A stretch of DNA of 64,000 bases from Lichenifustis flavocetrariae (GTDB lineage Bacteria; Pseudomonadota; Alphaproteobacteria; Rhizobiales; Beijerinckiaceae), in NCBI RefSeq assembly GCF_026130545.1, contig NZ_JAMOIM010000014.1:62001-126000 (forward strand), written 5' to 3'. Shown here piece by piece: positions 17,366-25,988 of the stretch (within the stretch, counting starts at the first letter, position 1; every line of letters starts with the position of its first letter). The position numbers and the translations under genes were made by a program. The notes under the pieces are model-generated. The model was not told where the DNA came from. It saw only the letters and a program-made list of their open reading frames with translations, and ran no database searches.

Positions 17366-19414
17366 TCAGAGATCAACCAACGCCGCGGCGGCGGGTGCCC
17401 GTTCCTGGATGAAGGCAAAACGCGCTTCCGGCTTGTTGCCCATCAGGCGCTCCACGGCAGCGGCCGTCGTATCGTCTCCCTCTTCATGGACCACCATCAC
17501 TTTGAGCAGAGTGCGCTTCATCGCATGCATGGTGGTGTCGCGGAGATCCTGCATGGGCATCTCGCCCAGGCCCTTGAAGCGGCTGATCTCCACTTTGCCC
17601 TTCATGGCGCGGATGAGACGCTCCTTGTCGGCGTCGTCGCGCGCATAGACCGACTTCGTCCCCTGCGTCAGCCGGTAGAGCGGCGGCACCGCGATGAAGA
17701 GATGGCCACCCTGGATCAGCTTCGGCATCTGGCGGAAGAAATAGGTGATGAGGAGCGAAGCGATATGTGCCCCATCGACATCGGCATCCGTCATGATGAT
17801 GATCTTGTCGTAGCGCAGGTCCGTGTCGCGATATTGCGAGCCGGTGCCGCAGCCGAGCGCCTGGGCGAGGTCGGCGAGCTGTTGATTGCCGGCAAGCTTG
17901 TCCTTGGTGGCGCTGGCCACGTTCAGGATCTTGCCGCGCAGCGGCAAGACAGCCTGGCTCGCGCGGTCGCGGGCCTGCTTGGCGGACCCGCCCGCCGAGT
18001 CGCCTTCGACGATGAAGAGTTCCGACCCCTGCGCGGCGCTATTCGAGCAGTCGGCGAGCTTGCCGGGCAGCCGGAGTTTGCGCGTCGCGGTCTTGCGGGC
18101 CACGTCCTTCTCGGCGCGGCGCCGCATGCGTTCGTCGGCCCGCTCGACACTCCAGTCGACCAGTTTCAAGGCTTGCGAAGGCGCCGACGCCAGCCAATGG
18201 TCGAAAGCGTCGCGCACTGTCGTGTCGACGATCCGGGAAGCCTCCACGGTCTGCAACCGGCCTTTGTTCTGCCCCTGGAATTCCGGCTCGCGGATAAACA
18301 CCGACAAGAGTCCGGCGCAGTTCAGCATCACGTCGTCGGCCGTGACGGCCGCGAAGCGCTTGGTTTGGCCGATGCGCTCGGCATGGTCCTTGAGGCCGCG
18401 CAGCAACGCCGAGCGCAGCCCCGTCTCATGCGTGCCGCCATTGGGGGTCGGGATCGTGTTGCAATAGGAATGAACGAAACCATCATCGTCGGCCAACCAG
18501 GCCACTGCCCATTCGACCGAGCCGTGACCACCGGGTTTCGTGATCTTGCCCGTGAAGAACTGGTCGGCCACGAGGGTCCGGCCCTCCGTGTCCTGGGCGA
18601 GATAGTCCTTGAGTCCAGCCGGGAATTTGAATGTCGCCTCGGCTGGCACGGACGTGCCGGCGATGAGATCGGGTGCGCAATGCCAGCGGATCTCGACGCC
18701 GCCGAACAGATAGGCTTTCGAGCGCGCCATCTTGAACAGCCGCGCCGGGCTGAGCCGCGCCTCCGCGCCGAAGATCGTCACATCCGGCTTGAACCGGATA
18801 CGGGTGCCGCGCCGGTTCGCCACGCGGCCCGCCGTCTCCAGCGGCCCGAGCGCGAGCCCGCGGGAAAAACTCTGACGGTAGAGCATCTGCCCGCGCGCCA
18901 CTTCCACGTCGAGCCGCTCAGAGAGCGCGTTCACCACCGAGACGCCGACACCGTGCAGGCCGCCGGACGTCTGATAGGCGCCGGAATCGAATTTGCCGCC
19001 CGCATGCAGCGTCGTCATGATGACTTCGAGCGCCGATTTGCCGGGGAATTTCGGGTGCGGGTCGATCGGGATGCCGCGCCCATTGTCGGTCACGGTGACG
19101 ACATCGTCCTTCTCCAACGTCACTTCGATGAAGGTGGCGTGGCCGGCCACCGCCTCGTCCATGGCATTGTCGATCACCTCCGCGAAAAGATGATGCAGCC
19201 CCGCCTCGTCAGTGCCACCGATATACATGCCGGGGCGGCGGCGGACGGGTTCAAGTCCTTCCAGCACCTCGATCGAAGCGGCTGTGTAGCCGGCCTCGCC
19301 CGGCGTGCCGAGCGCAGGCTCGGCGGCCTTACGGGCGCGCGCCGGCGGCACGGGCCGCACGGGCACCGCCTCGCCTCCGTCCCGATCACCTCCGAACAGA
19401 TCACTCTCGTCCAT
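17366..19414 (-). CDS. parE: DNA topoisomerase IV subunit B
   Basis: A 682-residue type IIA topoisomerase ATPase subunit. The GHKL fold is seen in RRRPGMYIGGTDEAGLHHL, EVIDNAMDEA, VTDNGRGIP and GGLHGVGVSVVNALSE; the TOPRIM domain in FIVEGDSAGGSAKQARDR and MTDADVDGAHI. ParE decatenates daughter chromosomes with ParC. Length and the alphaproteobacterial N-terminal extension before YTAASIEVLEGL favour ParE over GyrB. A GTG at 19417 is a possible start one codon earlier. recJ is divergent. Confidence 0.95.
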   Translation of the reverse strand: MDESDLFGGDRDGGEAVPVRPVPPARARKAAEPALGTPGEAGYTAASIEVLEGLEPVRRRPGMYIGGTDEAGLHHLFAEVIDNAMDEAVAGHATFIEVTLEKDDVVTVTDNGRGIPIDPHPKFPGKSALEVIMTTLHAGGKFDSGAYQTSGGLHGVGVSVVNALSERLDVEVARGQMLYRQSFSRGLALGPLETAGRVANRRGTRIRFKPDVTIFGAEARLSPARLFKMARSKAYLFGGVEIRWHCAPDLIAGTSVPAEATFKFPAGLKDYLAQDTEGRTLVADQFFTGKITKPGGHGSVEWAVAWLADDDGFVHSYCNTIPTPNGGTHETGLRSALLRGLKDHAERIGQTKRFAAVTADDVMLNCAGLLSVFIREPEFQGQNKGRLQTVEASRIVDTTVRDAFDHWLASAPSQALKLVDWSVERADERMRRRAEKDVARKTATRKLRLPGKLADCSNSAAQGSELFIVEGDSAGGSAKQARDRASQAVLPLRGKILNVASATKDKLAGNQQLADLAQALGCGTGSQYRDTDLRYDKIIIMTDADVDGAHIASLLITYFFRQMPKLIQGGHLFIAVPPLYRLTQGTKSVYARDDADKERLIRAMKGKVEISRFKGLGEMPMQDLRDTTMHAMKRTLLKVMVVHEEGDDTTAAAVERLMGNKPEARFAFIQERAPAAAALVDL

Positions 19415-19500
19415 CACATCCCACTCGATGACATTCGCAAAATCGACTATGCCACAAGTCGTCTCATAACCGTGAACAAATCAGAAACAAACAGCCAGCC

Positions 19501-21288
19501 GTGATTTCAGGCCTGCCCTTCCTCAATGTCGACCGCTCCTTCCTCGGCGCCGCATGGCGCGCGCGTCTCGATCCGGCCGGCCAGACCCACGCGCTGGCAC
19601 TGGCGCAGCATCACGGCCTGACTGACCTTTTGGCTCGGGTCCTCGCGGGGCGAGGCGTGACGGTCGAGACTTGCCAGGGCCATCTGCAACCGACCCTGCG
19701 CGCCCTTATGCCCGATCCCGACACGATCGTCGACATGCCGGTCGCAGTCGACCGCCTGGCCCGCGCCGTGACGACTGGCGAGACGGTCGCGATTTTCGGC
19801 GATTACGATGTGGATGGCGCCACATCGGCGGCGTTGTTGGGCTCGTTCCTCCGACGCGCCGGCCTCCATCCGCTCATCCACATCCCGGATCGAATCACTG
19901 AAGGTTACGGCCCGAACGAAGCCGTCATCGGCCGGCTGGCCGCGCAGGGCGTGACCCTGCTGGTGACGGTTGATTGCGGCACCGGCAGTCCCGGCCCGCT
20001 CGCGGCCGCCAAAGCGCTCGGGCTCGACACGGTCGTCATCGATCACCACCGCGCCGCCTCGGCCCTCCCCCCGGCGGTCGCCATCGTCAATGCCAACCGG
20101 CAGGACGACCTGTCGGGGCTCGGCCACCTCTGCGCCGCCGGCATGGTCTTCATGGTGCTGGTCGCGCTGTCGCGACGGCTGCGGCAGCAGGGGTTCTGGG
20201 CCGGACGACCCGCTCCCGACCTCCTGGCCGACCTCGACCTCGTGGCGCTCGGCACGGTGGCCGACGTCGTGCCCCTCACCGGCCTCAATCGGGCCTTCGT
20301 GACGCAGGGACTCGCGGTGATGCGCGATCGTGCCCGGCCCGGTCTGCGGGCGCTCTTCGATGTCGCGCGGGCGGACGGCCCCCCCGCCGTCACCCATTTG
20401 GGCTTCCTGATCGGTCCCCGCATCAACGCCGGCGGCCGCATCGGCGATGCGGCGCTCGGAGCACGCCTCCTGATGACCGAAGATCCGGTGGAGGCGAGCC
20501 GCATCGCTGAACAATTGGACCGCCTCAATCGCGAGCGCCGTGTCGTCGAGGGCGTGGCGGTGGATGAGGCGGAGGTGGAGGCACTGGCGGCCGTCAGCGA
20601 GGCGGCGTCCGACGGGCGTACGATCGTCTGTTCGGGGGAAAGCTGGCATCCGGGCGTCGTCGGCCTCGTGGCCTCACGTCTGCGGGAGCGCTTCAACAGG
20701 CCGGTCTTCGCGCTCGCGATCGAAGGCAGCCGCGCCACGGGCTCGGGCCGGTCGATTCCCGGCGTCGATCTGGGCCGCGTGGTTCAGGAGGCCGTCGAGG
20801 CCGGGCTCCTGATCAAGGGAGGTGGCCACGCCATGGCGGCCGGGGTGACGCTCGATGTGGAGCGGATCGCGGCCTTCCGGGCCTTCCTGGATGACTCGAT
20901 CGGCAGCGCGGTCGCGCGGTCGCGGGCCGAAGCTGCGCTTCACATCGATGCCATCCTGACCGCACGAGCGCTGACGGCCGAGTTGGTCGGGACGCTCGAC
21001 GGGGCCGGCCCCTATGGCGCCGGCAATCCGGAACCCGTCATCGTCTTTGCCACGCATCGCCTCAAGGCCGTGCAGCCGGTCGGGACGGATCACCTGCGGC
21101 TGACGGCCGAGGCGGCCGATGGCTCGCGCTTGACCGCGGTCGCGTTCCGGGCCGGCAGCACGGCCCTGGGGGACGGATTGCGCGCCGCTCTCGGCCGACC
21201 GGTGCATCTCGCCGGCACGCTGTCGGTCAACCGGCACGGCGGCGGCGGTCGCGCCGAGCTTCGCCTGATCGACGCCGCCCTGGCTTAG
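19501..21288 (+). CDS. recJ: Single-stranded-DNA-specific exonuclease RecJ
   Basis: A 595-residue DHH-family 5'-3' exonuclease used in recombination and repair. Motifs: IFGDYDVDGATSAALL near residue 97, TEGYGPNEAV, LLVTVDCGT, TVVIDHHRA (the DHH motif), then NAGGRIGDAALGARLL and the DHHA1 signature KGGGHAMAAGVTL. The C-terminal OB-fold domain ends in the RAELRLIDAAL segment. GTG at 19501 gives MISGLPFLNVDRSFLG. The stop is 12 bases from the convergent oxidoreductase stop. Confidence 0.95.
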   Translation: MISGLPFLNVDRSFLGAAWRARLDPAGQTHALALAQHHGLTDLLARVLAGRGVTVETCQGHLQPTLRALMPDPDTIVDMPVAVDRLARAVTTGETVAIFGDYDVDGATSAALLGSFLRRAGLHPLIHIPDRITEGYGPNEAVIGRLAAQGVTLLVTVDCGTGSPGPLAAAKALGLDTVVIDHHRAASALPPAVAIVNANRQDDLSGLGHLCAAGMVFMVLVALSRRLRQQGFWAGRPAPDLLADLDLVALGTVADVVPLTGLNRAFVTQGLAVMRDRARPGLRALFDVARADGPPAVTHLGFLIGPRINAGGRIGDAALGARLLMTEDPVEASRIAEQLDRLNRERRVVEGVAVDEAEVEALAAVSEAASDGRTIVCSGESWHPGVVGLVASRLRERFNRPVFALAIEGSRATGSGRSIPGVDLGRVVQEAVEAGLLIKGGGHAMAAGVTLDVERIAAFRAFLDDSIGSAVARSRAEAALHIDAILTARALTAELVGTLDGAGPYGAGNPEPVIVFATHRLKAVQPVGTDHLRLTAEAADGSRLTAVAFRAGSTALGDGLRAALGRPVHLAGTLSVNRHGGGGRAELRLIDAALA

Positions 21289-21300
21289 GGTCGTTAGGGC

Positions 21301-22566
21301 CTATTCGTCCGACAGAATCGGGCCACGCGTGGCATCCACGGTCTCGACGGGATCGAGTTTCACCGGCTGTCCCGACTCGGCCGATCGATAGATCGCCTCC
21401 ATCAGCTTATGGTCCTGCACCCCTTCCTCACCCGGGGTCCGGGGCTTACGGCCGGTTCGCACGCATTCAGCCATATGGTCGATTTCGAGCGCGAACTGGT
21501 TCTTGGCCGCGAGCCGGCGCTCGTCCACCGATTCGGCCTCACCTTCGCGATGGGCCACCGTGAGGCGGTGACCGGTATACGCGAAGGCATTCTCGAAATT
21601 GACGCTGGCGCCGGGCGCGTGCAGCCCCATGCGACGCGCCTCATGCAGGCCGTAACTCGCAAAACAATTGGCGATGAGCCCGCTCGGGAAGCGCAGCATG
21701 AAGGACACGCTTTCCTCAACCTCGCCGAAACGCTCGTCGTTCGGCGCGCTCCAGGTGCGGCCGAAGATCTCGATGGGTTCCTCGCCCGACATGAACCGCG
21801 CCCCGTTCAGGCAATAGAGCCCGATATCCGGCAGCGCGCCACCGCCCGCAAGCGCCTTCTTCAAGCGCCATTGCTGGGGCGCCGCCATATTTTGCGTGTT
21901 GATGGCATCGATCAGTCCCACAGGTCCGAACGGCTTCTCGCGGACGATCTTCTGCACCGCGCGATTGTGCGGCTCATACTGCGACCGATAGGCGATCATC
22001 AGAGTGCGGCCAGCCATTGCGGCTGCATCGACCATAGCCTGCGCGTCGGCCGACCCCGTCGCCATCGGCTTTTCGCAGAGCACATGTTTTCCGGCCCCCA
22101 CGGCGCCGATCACGTATTCCTTATGCAAGGCATTGGGCGTGACGACATAGACGATCTGGATGGCCCGATTGCTCCTGAGCGCCTCGAAATCCGTGTAGCC
22201 GTAGATCGATTGAGGATCGACGCCGTATTGCGCCGCAATGAGCTTCGCCTTCTCGGGCGTGCCGCTTACGAGACCAACGAGCCGCCCCTGTTTGGCTTCC
22301 GCGAAGGCCGGAAGTATTTCCTCGAGCGCCAGTCGCCCAAGGCCCACGACCGCGAAGCCGATCCGTTCGTTCAGAGGGAGCGGATTGGGGGGCCCACCGG
22401 AGGGTCGCTCCGTGGTCGCGGTCCAGGATGGAAACGTGACCTTTCCCTCCGCGACCCGACCCGAATCGATTTCCGGCGCACTCGCGGCTGGCGTCGACGC
22501 CCAAGCCGCGCCGGCAAGAGCCCCCGCGCTCACCTGTATGAACCGACGCCGTTCGAGCTGCGACAT
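21301..22566 (-). CDS. Secreted Gfo/Idh/MocA oxidoreductase (glucose-fructose oxidoreductase-like)
   Basis: A 421-residue NAD(P)-dependent dehydrogenase. A twin-arginine-like signal, ERRRFIQVSAGALAGAAWA, opens it. The Rossmann motif is IGFAVVGLGRLALEEI near residue 88, and the family signature is AGKHVLCEKPMATG near 175. A Pro-rich linker before the Rossmann fold and an exported location resemble glucose-fructose oxidoreductase of Zymomonas, which keeps a tightly bound NADP. GGAGG is seven bases before the ATG. Substrate inferred to be a sugar; not proven. Confidence 0.88.
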   Translation of the reverse strand: MSQLERRRFIQVSAGALAGAAWASTPAASAPEIDSGRVAEGKVTFPSWTATTERPSGGPPNPLPLNERIGFAVVGLGRLALEEILPAFAEAKQGRLVGLVSGTPEKAKLIAAQYGVDPQSIYGYTDFEALRSNRAIQIVYVVTPNALHKEYVIGAVGAGKHVLCEKPMATGSADAQAMVDAAAMAGRTLMIAYRSQYEPHNRAVQKIVREKPFGPVGLIDAINTQNMAAPQQWRLKKALAGGGALPDIGLYCLNGARFMSGEEPIEIFGRTWSAPNDERFGEVEESVSFMLRFPSGLIANCFASYGLHEARRMGLHAPGASVNFENAFAYTGHRLTVAHREGEAESVDERRLAAKNQFALEIDHMAECVRTGRKPRTPGEEGVQDHKLMEAIYRSAESGQPVKLDPVETVDATRGPILSDE

Positions 22567-22610
22567 GAGCGAACCTCCGTTGTGCCTGAGACTGCGATAT
22601 GAGTCGGCGT

Positions 22611-22916
22611 TCAGTTGATCTTCCGCACGCCATTCGCCATCATCGGAGCGCTTTTGGATCCATTGGCCTTTCCGGCTCCGGTGCTCGGCTTGAGTGCACT
22701 CGGGCCGCGCGGCAAAGGGCCGCCGGTGGCGTTCGGCGTGCCGGCGCCGGTGCTTGGCGCAAAGCCGCTACTCCCTCCGGGGGAGTTCGGACCGATGCCG
22801 ATCGTATGGCCAGGGGCCGTCTGGGTTGAGAGGGCGGTTTGAGCCGATGCTGCGGAAATCGCCAACCCCGCGAAGAGCGAGAAAGCGGAACCGAGAAGAC
22901 AGGCGAGAGATTTCAT
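22611..22916 (-). CDS. Small secreted Gly/Pro-rich protein, function unknown
   Basis: A 101-residue protein with a clear signal peptide (MKSLACLLGSAFSLFAGLA, cleavage near ASAQ) and a low-complexity mature part rich in Gly, Pro, Ser and Ala that repeats a PSTGAG motif twice. AAGGATG precedes the ATG. It lies 44 bases upstream of the secreted oxidoreductase on the same strand. No family recognised. Confidence 0.6.
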   Translation of the reverse strand: MKSLACLLGSAFSLFAGLAISAASAQTALSTQTAPGHTIGIGPNSPGGSSGFAPSTGAGTPNATGGPLPRGPSALKPSTGAGKANGSKSAPMMANGVRKIN

Positions 22917-23041
22917 GATGCATCCTTGAATGGATGCAGCAGCAAGTCCGCGCGGCGGCCAATTGTTTCATGCCGTGACTGCGGCCATGATCCGCACCAA
23001 GACGGCCGAAGCTTATTTTCCCGGGCAAATGGAGTGTGACG

Positions 23042-23245
23042 ATGAACGAAACCGATAAGATCGTGGCCGCCATTTTGGCTGCGGCGCAGACGGCAGCTGA
23101 CGGGCACAACAAGGTGGACAGCTATGTCACCAATTATAGAGCGATGCTGAGCGCGCTGACGGAGGCGTCACCGACCACGCCGGCGGCCGGGCGCGGCGAC
23201 GATATCGGGACGCGCTTTCAGATGCGGAGATCCAACAAGGAGTAA
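23042..23245 (+). CDS. Hypothetical small protein
   Basis: A 67-residue frame starting at ATG 23042 with GGAG about seven bases upstream. It begins MNETDKIVAAILAAAQTAAD, an amphipathic helix, and ends in a basic tail. A GTG six bases earlier is an alternative start. No family recognised; support is the ribosome site and plausible composition only. Confidence 0.45.
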   Translation: MNETDKIVAAILAAAQTAADGHNKVDSYVTNYRAMLSALTEASPTTPAAGRGDDIGTRFQMRRSNKE

Positions 23246-23266
23246 CGGCAGCATCGCCCGATGGTG

Positions 23267-23290
23267 CCACTTCGACAATTCTCGAAGTGG
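23267..23290. terminator. Hairpin after a small hypothetical gene
   Basis: CCACTTCGA (23267-23275) pairs with TCGAAGTGG (23282-23290), a perfect 9-bp stem with a 6-base loop, 21 bases after the stop at 23245. There is no T-run. Confidence 0.35.
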
Positions 23291-23516
23291 TCGGGCATGC
23301 CGGCCACGTCCCGTATTCGTGGCCATGCTCCGGGCGGAAGGCCAAGCGACGTTCGAGGTGAGGCGTTCGTCGTCCACAAGGCGGCGGCGCTCACTCGTCA
23401 TGCCGGCATGGATGCGGCAATACGTCATTCGCCTTATACGCGGCGGCACTCATCCGTGGTTTGCTGACCGCGTTTCAAACATCCCTTACTCGTTCATCGA
23501 TTAAACGACAAAACTG

Positions 23517-23543
23517 GCGTCCCCGCCTCAGGGCGGGGCGCCT
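23517..23543. terminator. GC-rich hairpin in intergenic region
   Basis: GGCG-T-CCCCGCC pairs with GGCGGGG-CGCC around a short loop, with one bulged T. This is an 11-bp GC-only stem. TTCTTC follows on the plus strand and AGTTTTG on the minus strand, so either strand could be terminated. Confidence 0.4.
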
Positions 23544-23545
23544 TC

Positions 23546-23742
23546 TTCGCGTTGTCGCCGCTCGCCGGCCCCCCTGAATCTGGTCAACGAGGAAGCGGCG
23601 CCAGAATCATGCGGCCGACCGCCATTCTCCTCCATTTGGGGGATGCATGTCCTTCGAGCCGAATGGTAGTTTCATGTTGTTTTAAGGAATTCATTTCGAT
23701 CACCGGCTTCGACCCCGCCTGTCGCAAGACCGGCGGGGTTTT
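23546..23742 (+). ncRNA. Candidate small RNA ending in an intrinsic terminator
   Basis: A noncoding stretch that ends in ACCCCGCC (23712-23719), a 12-base loop and GGCGGGGT (23732-23739), then TTT on the plus strand: a textbook rho-independent terminator. No gene precedes it on that strand for more than 460 bases. AT-rich sequence around 23670-23700 could hold a promoter. The 5' end is a guess; only the terminator is well supported. Confidence 0.25.
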
Positions 23743-23910
23743 GCACGGATGGGCGGGCGAACGATGGCTGTTCCCGAGTTGTGCGAGGGTGAGGGGATAG
23801 GCTCGCGGGTCCTCTCCAAGGTTTCATGTTTTTCGCCGAACCGGCACCGTTTCACACCTCCGGCTGCGGCGCTTCACAGTTTTCGTATCGGTCTCCGTAA
23901 AGGTATCGCC

Positions 23911-24171
23911 ATGCATCTCGCCACACTCTTCGCCGCTTGGCCCTTCAGCCCTCGAAACACGGAAGCTCGCGTGCTTACCGACGCTGATGCGCTGATGAAA
24001 ATCTGGGGCGACGCAGCCCACAAGGTGGCCGCGAACCTAGCCTGGCGCGAGGATATCGGATTGATCAAGGTCTCGGAGCCTGGACATTGGACACGCGTCA
24101 CCCAGGAGATCGGCCGCCGGCTCCACAGCAATGACATTCCCGCCGTCGATATGAGCCTTCGGGCGGCCTGA
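23911..24171 (+). CDS. Hypothetical small protein
   Basis: An 86-residue protein from ATG 23911, preceded by AAAGG. The central segment (RVLTDADALMKIWGDAAHKV, then WTRVTQEIGRRLHSND) looks like a folded helical protein, not noncoding translation. It has no signal peptide, no cysteines and no recognised domain. It is the first gene after the terminator at 23742. Confidence 0.5.
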   Translation: MHLATLFAAWPFSPRNTEARVLTDADALMKIWGDAAHKVAANLAWREDIGLIKVSEPGHWTRVTQEIGRRLHSNDIPAVDMSLRAA

Positions 24172-24418
24172 TTGCGGGACGGCACAACGGCTGCGACCGC
24201 AGCGCCTCTTTCGCCGTTTGCACGCCTCTCTGACACGAAGCGGTTGTTGCCTGCAGCCCGGAGCCTCGATCCGCCTAAATTTCGAGCTGACGGGTCACAG
24301 ATGTCTTAACCCAGCCTGCAGAAATGGGTGTTAAATCCGCGATGAGGTTGAGCCGTGGATCGCCGGACCGCCCTGTCGGCCGACGCTCGCGGGACCGTTT
24401 GCGGATGTTGGTTTCATC

Positions 24419-25897
24419 ATGCAGGACATGCGTTTGAAGAAGTCGGCCCGTGGGGTTGGGCCGGGCTATCCACAGGTCGTCGTTCTCGTGGGAGCCACCG
24501 GCGACCTGGCCCGGCGCAAGCTTCTGCCTGGACTGTTCCACCTCTCCCGCTCCGGCTTCATTCCCGGCTGCCGCATCATCGGCGTCTCGCTCGACCAGCA
24601 CGATGTCGAAGCCTTTCGGACCTTGGCACGCGGCGCTCTCGACCAGTTCTCGGCGCGAAAAGCCACCGAGGCCGAGTGGGCTGCGTTTGCCGAGAGCCTC
24701 GACTACGTGCCGCTGGGCGCCGGTGCCGCGGCCCTCAGAGCAGCCGTCGATCAGGCGCGCGCTTCGTTTTCCGGCGAGAGCCGGGTCATCCACTATCTCA
24801 GTGTTCCACCGGAAGCAGCACTCCCGGCCGTCCGCCTCCTCGCCGAGGCCGGGATCGCCGACGGCGCCCGCATCATCATGGAGAAACCCTTCGGGACGGA
24901 CCTCGCGAGCGCCGTGACGCTCAACGAAAAGCTGCACGAGGTATTTTCAGAAGACCGGATCTTCCGCATCGATCATTTTCTCGGCAAGGAGCCGGCGCAG
25001 AACATTCTTGCGTTTCGCTTCGCGAATGGCCTCTTCGAACCGATCTGGAACCGCAACTTCATCGATCACGTGCAGATCGACGTGCCGGAGACGCTGGGCC
25101 TCAATCAGCGATCACGCTTCTACGAGGCGACAGGCGCCTACCGCGACATGGTGGTGACACATCTGTTCCAGATCCTTGGCTTCATGGCCATGGAGCCGCC
25201 GACCTCCCTCGAACCCGCGCCGATCAGCGAGGAAAAGAACAAGGTGTTCCGGTCCATGCTGCCGATCGACCCGGCAAATGTCGTGCGGGGCCAGTATGTC
25301 GGGTATCGGTCGGAAGAGGGCGTCGATCCGGAGTCGGAAACCGAAACCTTCATCGCGTTGAAGTGCTGGATCGACAATTGGCGATGGGCCGGCGTCCCGT
25401 TCTTCCTGCGCACCGGCAAGCGGCTCGCCGAAGGGCAGCGCATCATCTCGATCGCGTTCCGTGAGCCGCCGAAGAGCATGTTTCCGGCGGGCTCGGGCGT
25501 CGGCGCTCAAGGGCCCGACCATCTCACATTCGATCTCGCCGATGCCTCGAAGATGTCGCTGTCCTTCTACGGCAAGCGGCCCGGCCCCGGCATGCGGCTC
25601 GACAAGCTGAGCCTGCAATTCGCCATGAACGACACGGGCCTGATCGGCGATGTGCTCGAAGCCTACGAGCGCCTGATCTTGGACGCGATGCGGGGGGATC
25701 ATACGCTGTTCACCACCGCCGACGGCATCGAGCGGCTCTGGGAAGTCTCGGTGCCGTTGCTCGAGTCGCCGCCGCCCGTCCGCCTCTACCAACCCGGCTC
25801 CTGGGGACCGAAATCCATCCACCAGCTCGTCGCCCCCCACGCGTGGCGTCTGCCCTTCGAGCGGGCCTGGCGGGGAGCAAAGACGCCAGGAAGCTAG
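24419..25897 (+). CDS. zwf: Glucose-6-phosphate 1-dehydrogenase
   Basis: A 492-residue enzyme oxidising glucose-6-phosphate to 6-phosphogluconolactone with NADP(+) or NAD(+). The cofactor motif is VVLVGATGDLARRKLLPGLF near residue 22; the active site is RIDHFLGKEPAQNILAFRFA near residue 183 with its catalytic His and Lys; FFLRTGKRLAEG lies near residue 325. Length is normal. No pgl or edd is adjacent, unlike many proteobacterial operons. A second in-frame ATG lies nine bases after the first. Confidence 0.96.
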   Translation: MQDMRLKKSARGVGPGYPQVVVLVGATGDLARRKLLPGLFHLSRSGFIPGCRIIGVSLDQHDVEAFRTLARGALDQFSARKATEAEWAAFAESLDYVPLGAGAAALRAAVDQARASFSGESRVIHYLSVPPEAALPAVRLLAEAGIADGARIIMEKPFGTDLASAVTLNEKLHEVFSEDRIFRIDHFLGKEPAQNILAFRFANGLFEPIWNRNFIDHVQIDVPETLGLNQRSRFYEATGAYRDMVVTHLFQILGFMAMEPPTSLEPAPISEEKNKVFRSMLPIDPANVVRGQYVGYRSEEGVDPESETETFIALKCWIDNWRWAGVPFFLRTGKRLAEGQRIISIAFREPPKSMFPAGSGVGAQGPDHLTFDLADASKMSLSFYGKRPGPGMRLDKLSLQFAMNDTGLIGDVLEAYERLILDAMRGDHTLFTTADGIERLWEVSVPLLESPPPVRLYQPGSWGPKSIHQLVAPHAWRLPFERAWRGAKTPGS

Positions 25898-25949
25898 AGT
25901 TCCTGGCCGGCGGCAGCGAACCCTTGACGCAGTGCAGCAGAGCCCTTTT

Positions 25950-25973
25950 AAGGTAAAATATCGAACTTACCTT
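25950..25973. promoter_or_regulatory. Inverted-repeat operator candidate upstream of the OYE gene
   Basis: AAGGTAA (25950-25956) and TTACCTT (25967-25973) form a perfect inverted repeat with a 10-base AT-rich spacer, in a locally AT-rich patch 16 bases before the ATG at 25989. The position over the expected promoter start suggests repression. OYE genes are often governed by TetR (NemR) or HxlR repressors, but none is encoded beside it. Confidence 0.45.
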
Positions 25974-25988
25974 GAAAGGCACGCTGTA

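Larger units (their letters stand above)
23246..23910. other. 665-base intergenic region with several strong hairpins
   Basis: No convincing gene. It holds three stem-loops listed separately (23267-23290, 23517-23543, 23712-23742). The stretch between the second and third hairpins is less GC-rich than the surroundings and ends in a good intrinsic terminator, so a small RNA there is possible. Confidence 0.4.

Noticed and set aside
17357-19504. A 715-codon open frame antisense to parE
   Set aside because: Shadow of parE. The translation has no domain and is low-complexity Arg/His-rich.
23701-23745. TTCGACCCC followed by a GC stem looked like a tRNA T-arm
   Set aside because: No acceptor stem, anticodon arm or CCA end can be built around it. 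It folds as an intrinsic terminator.
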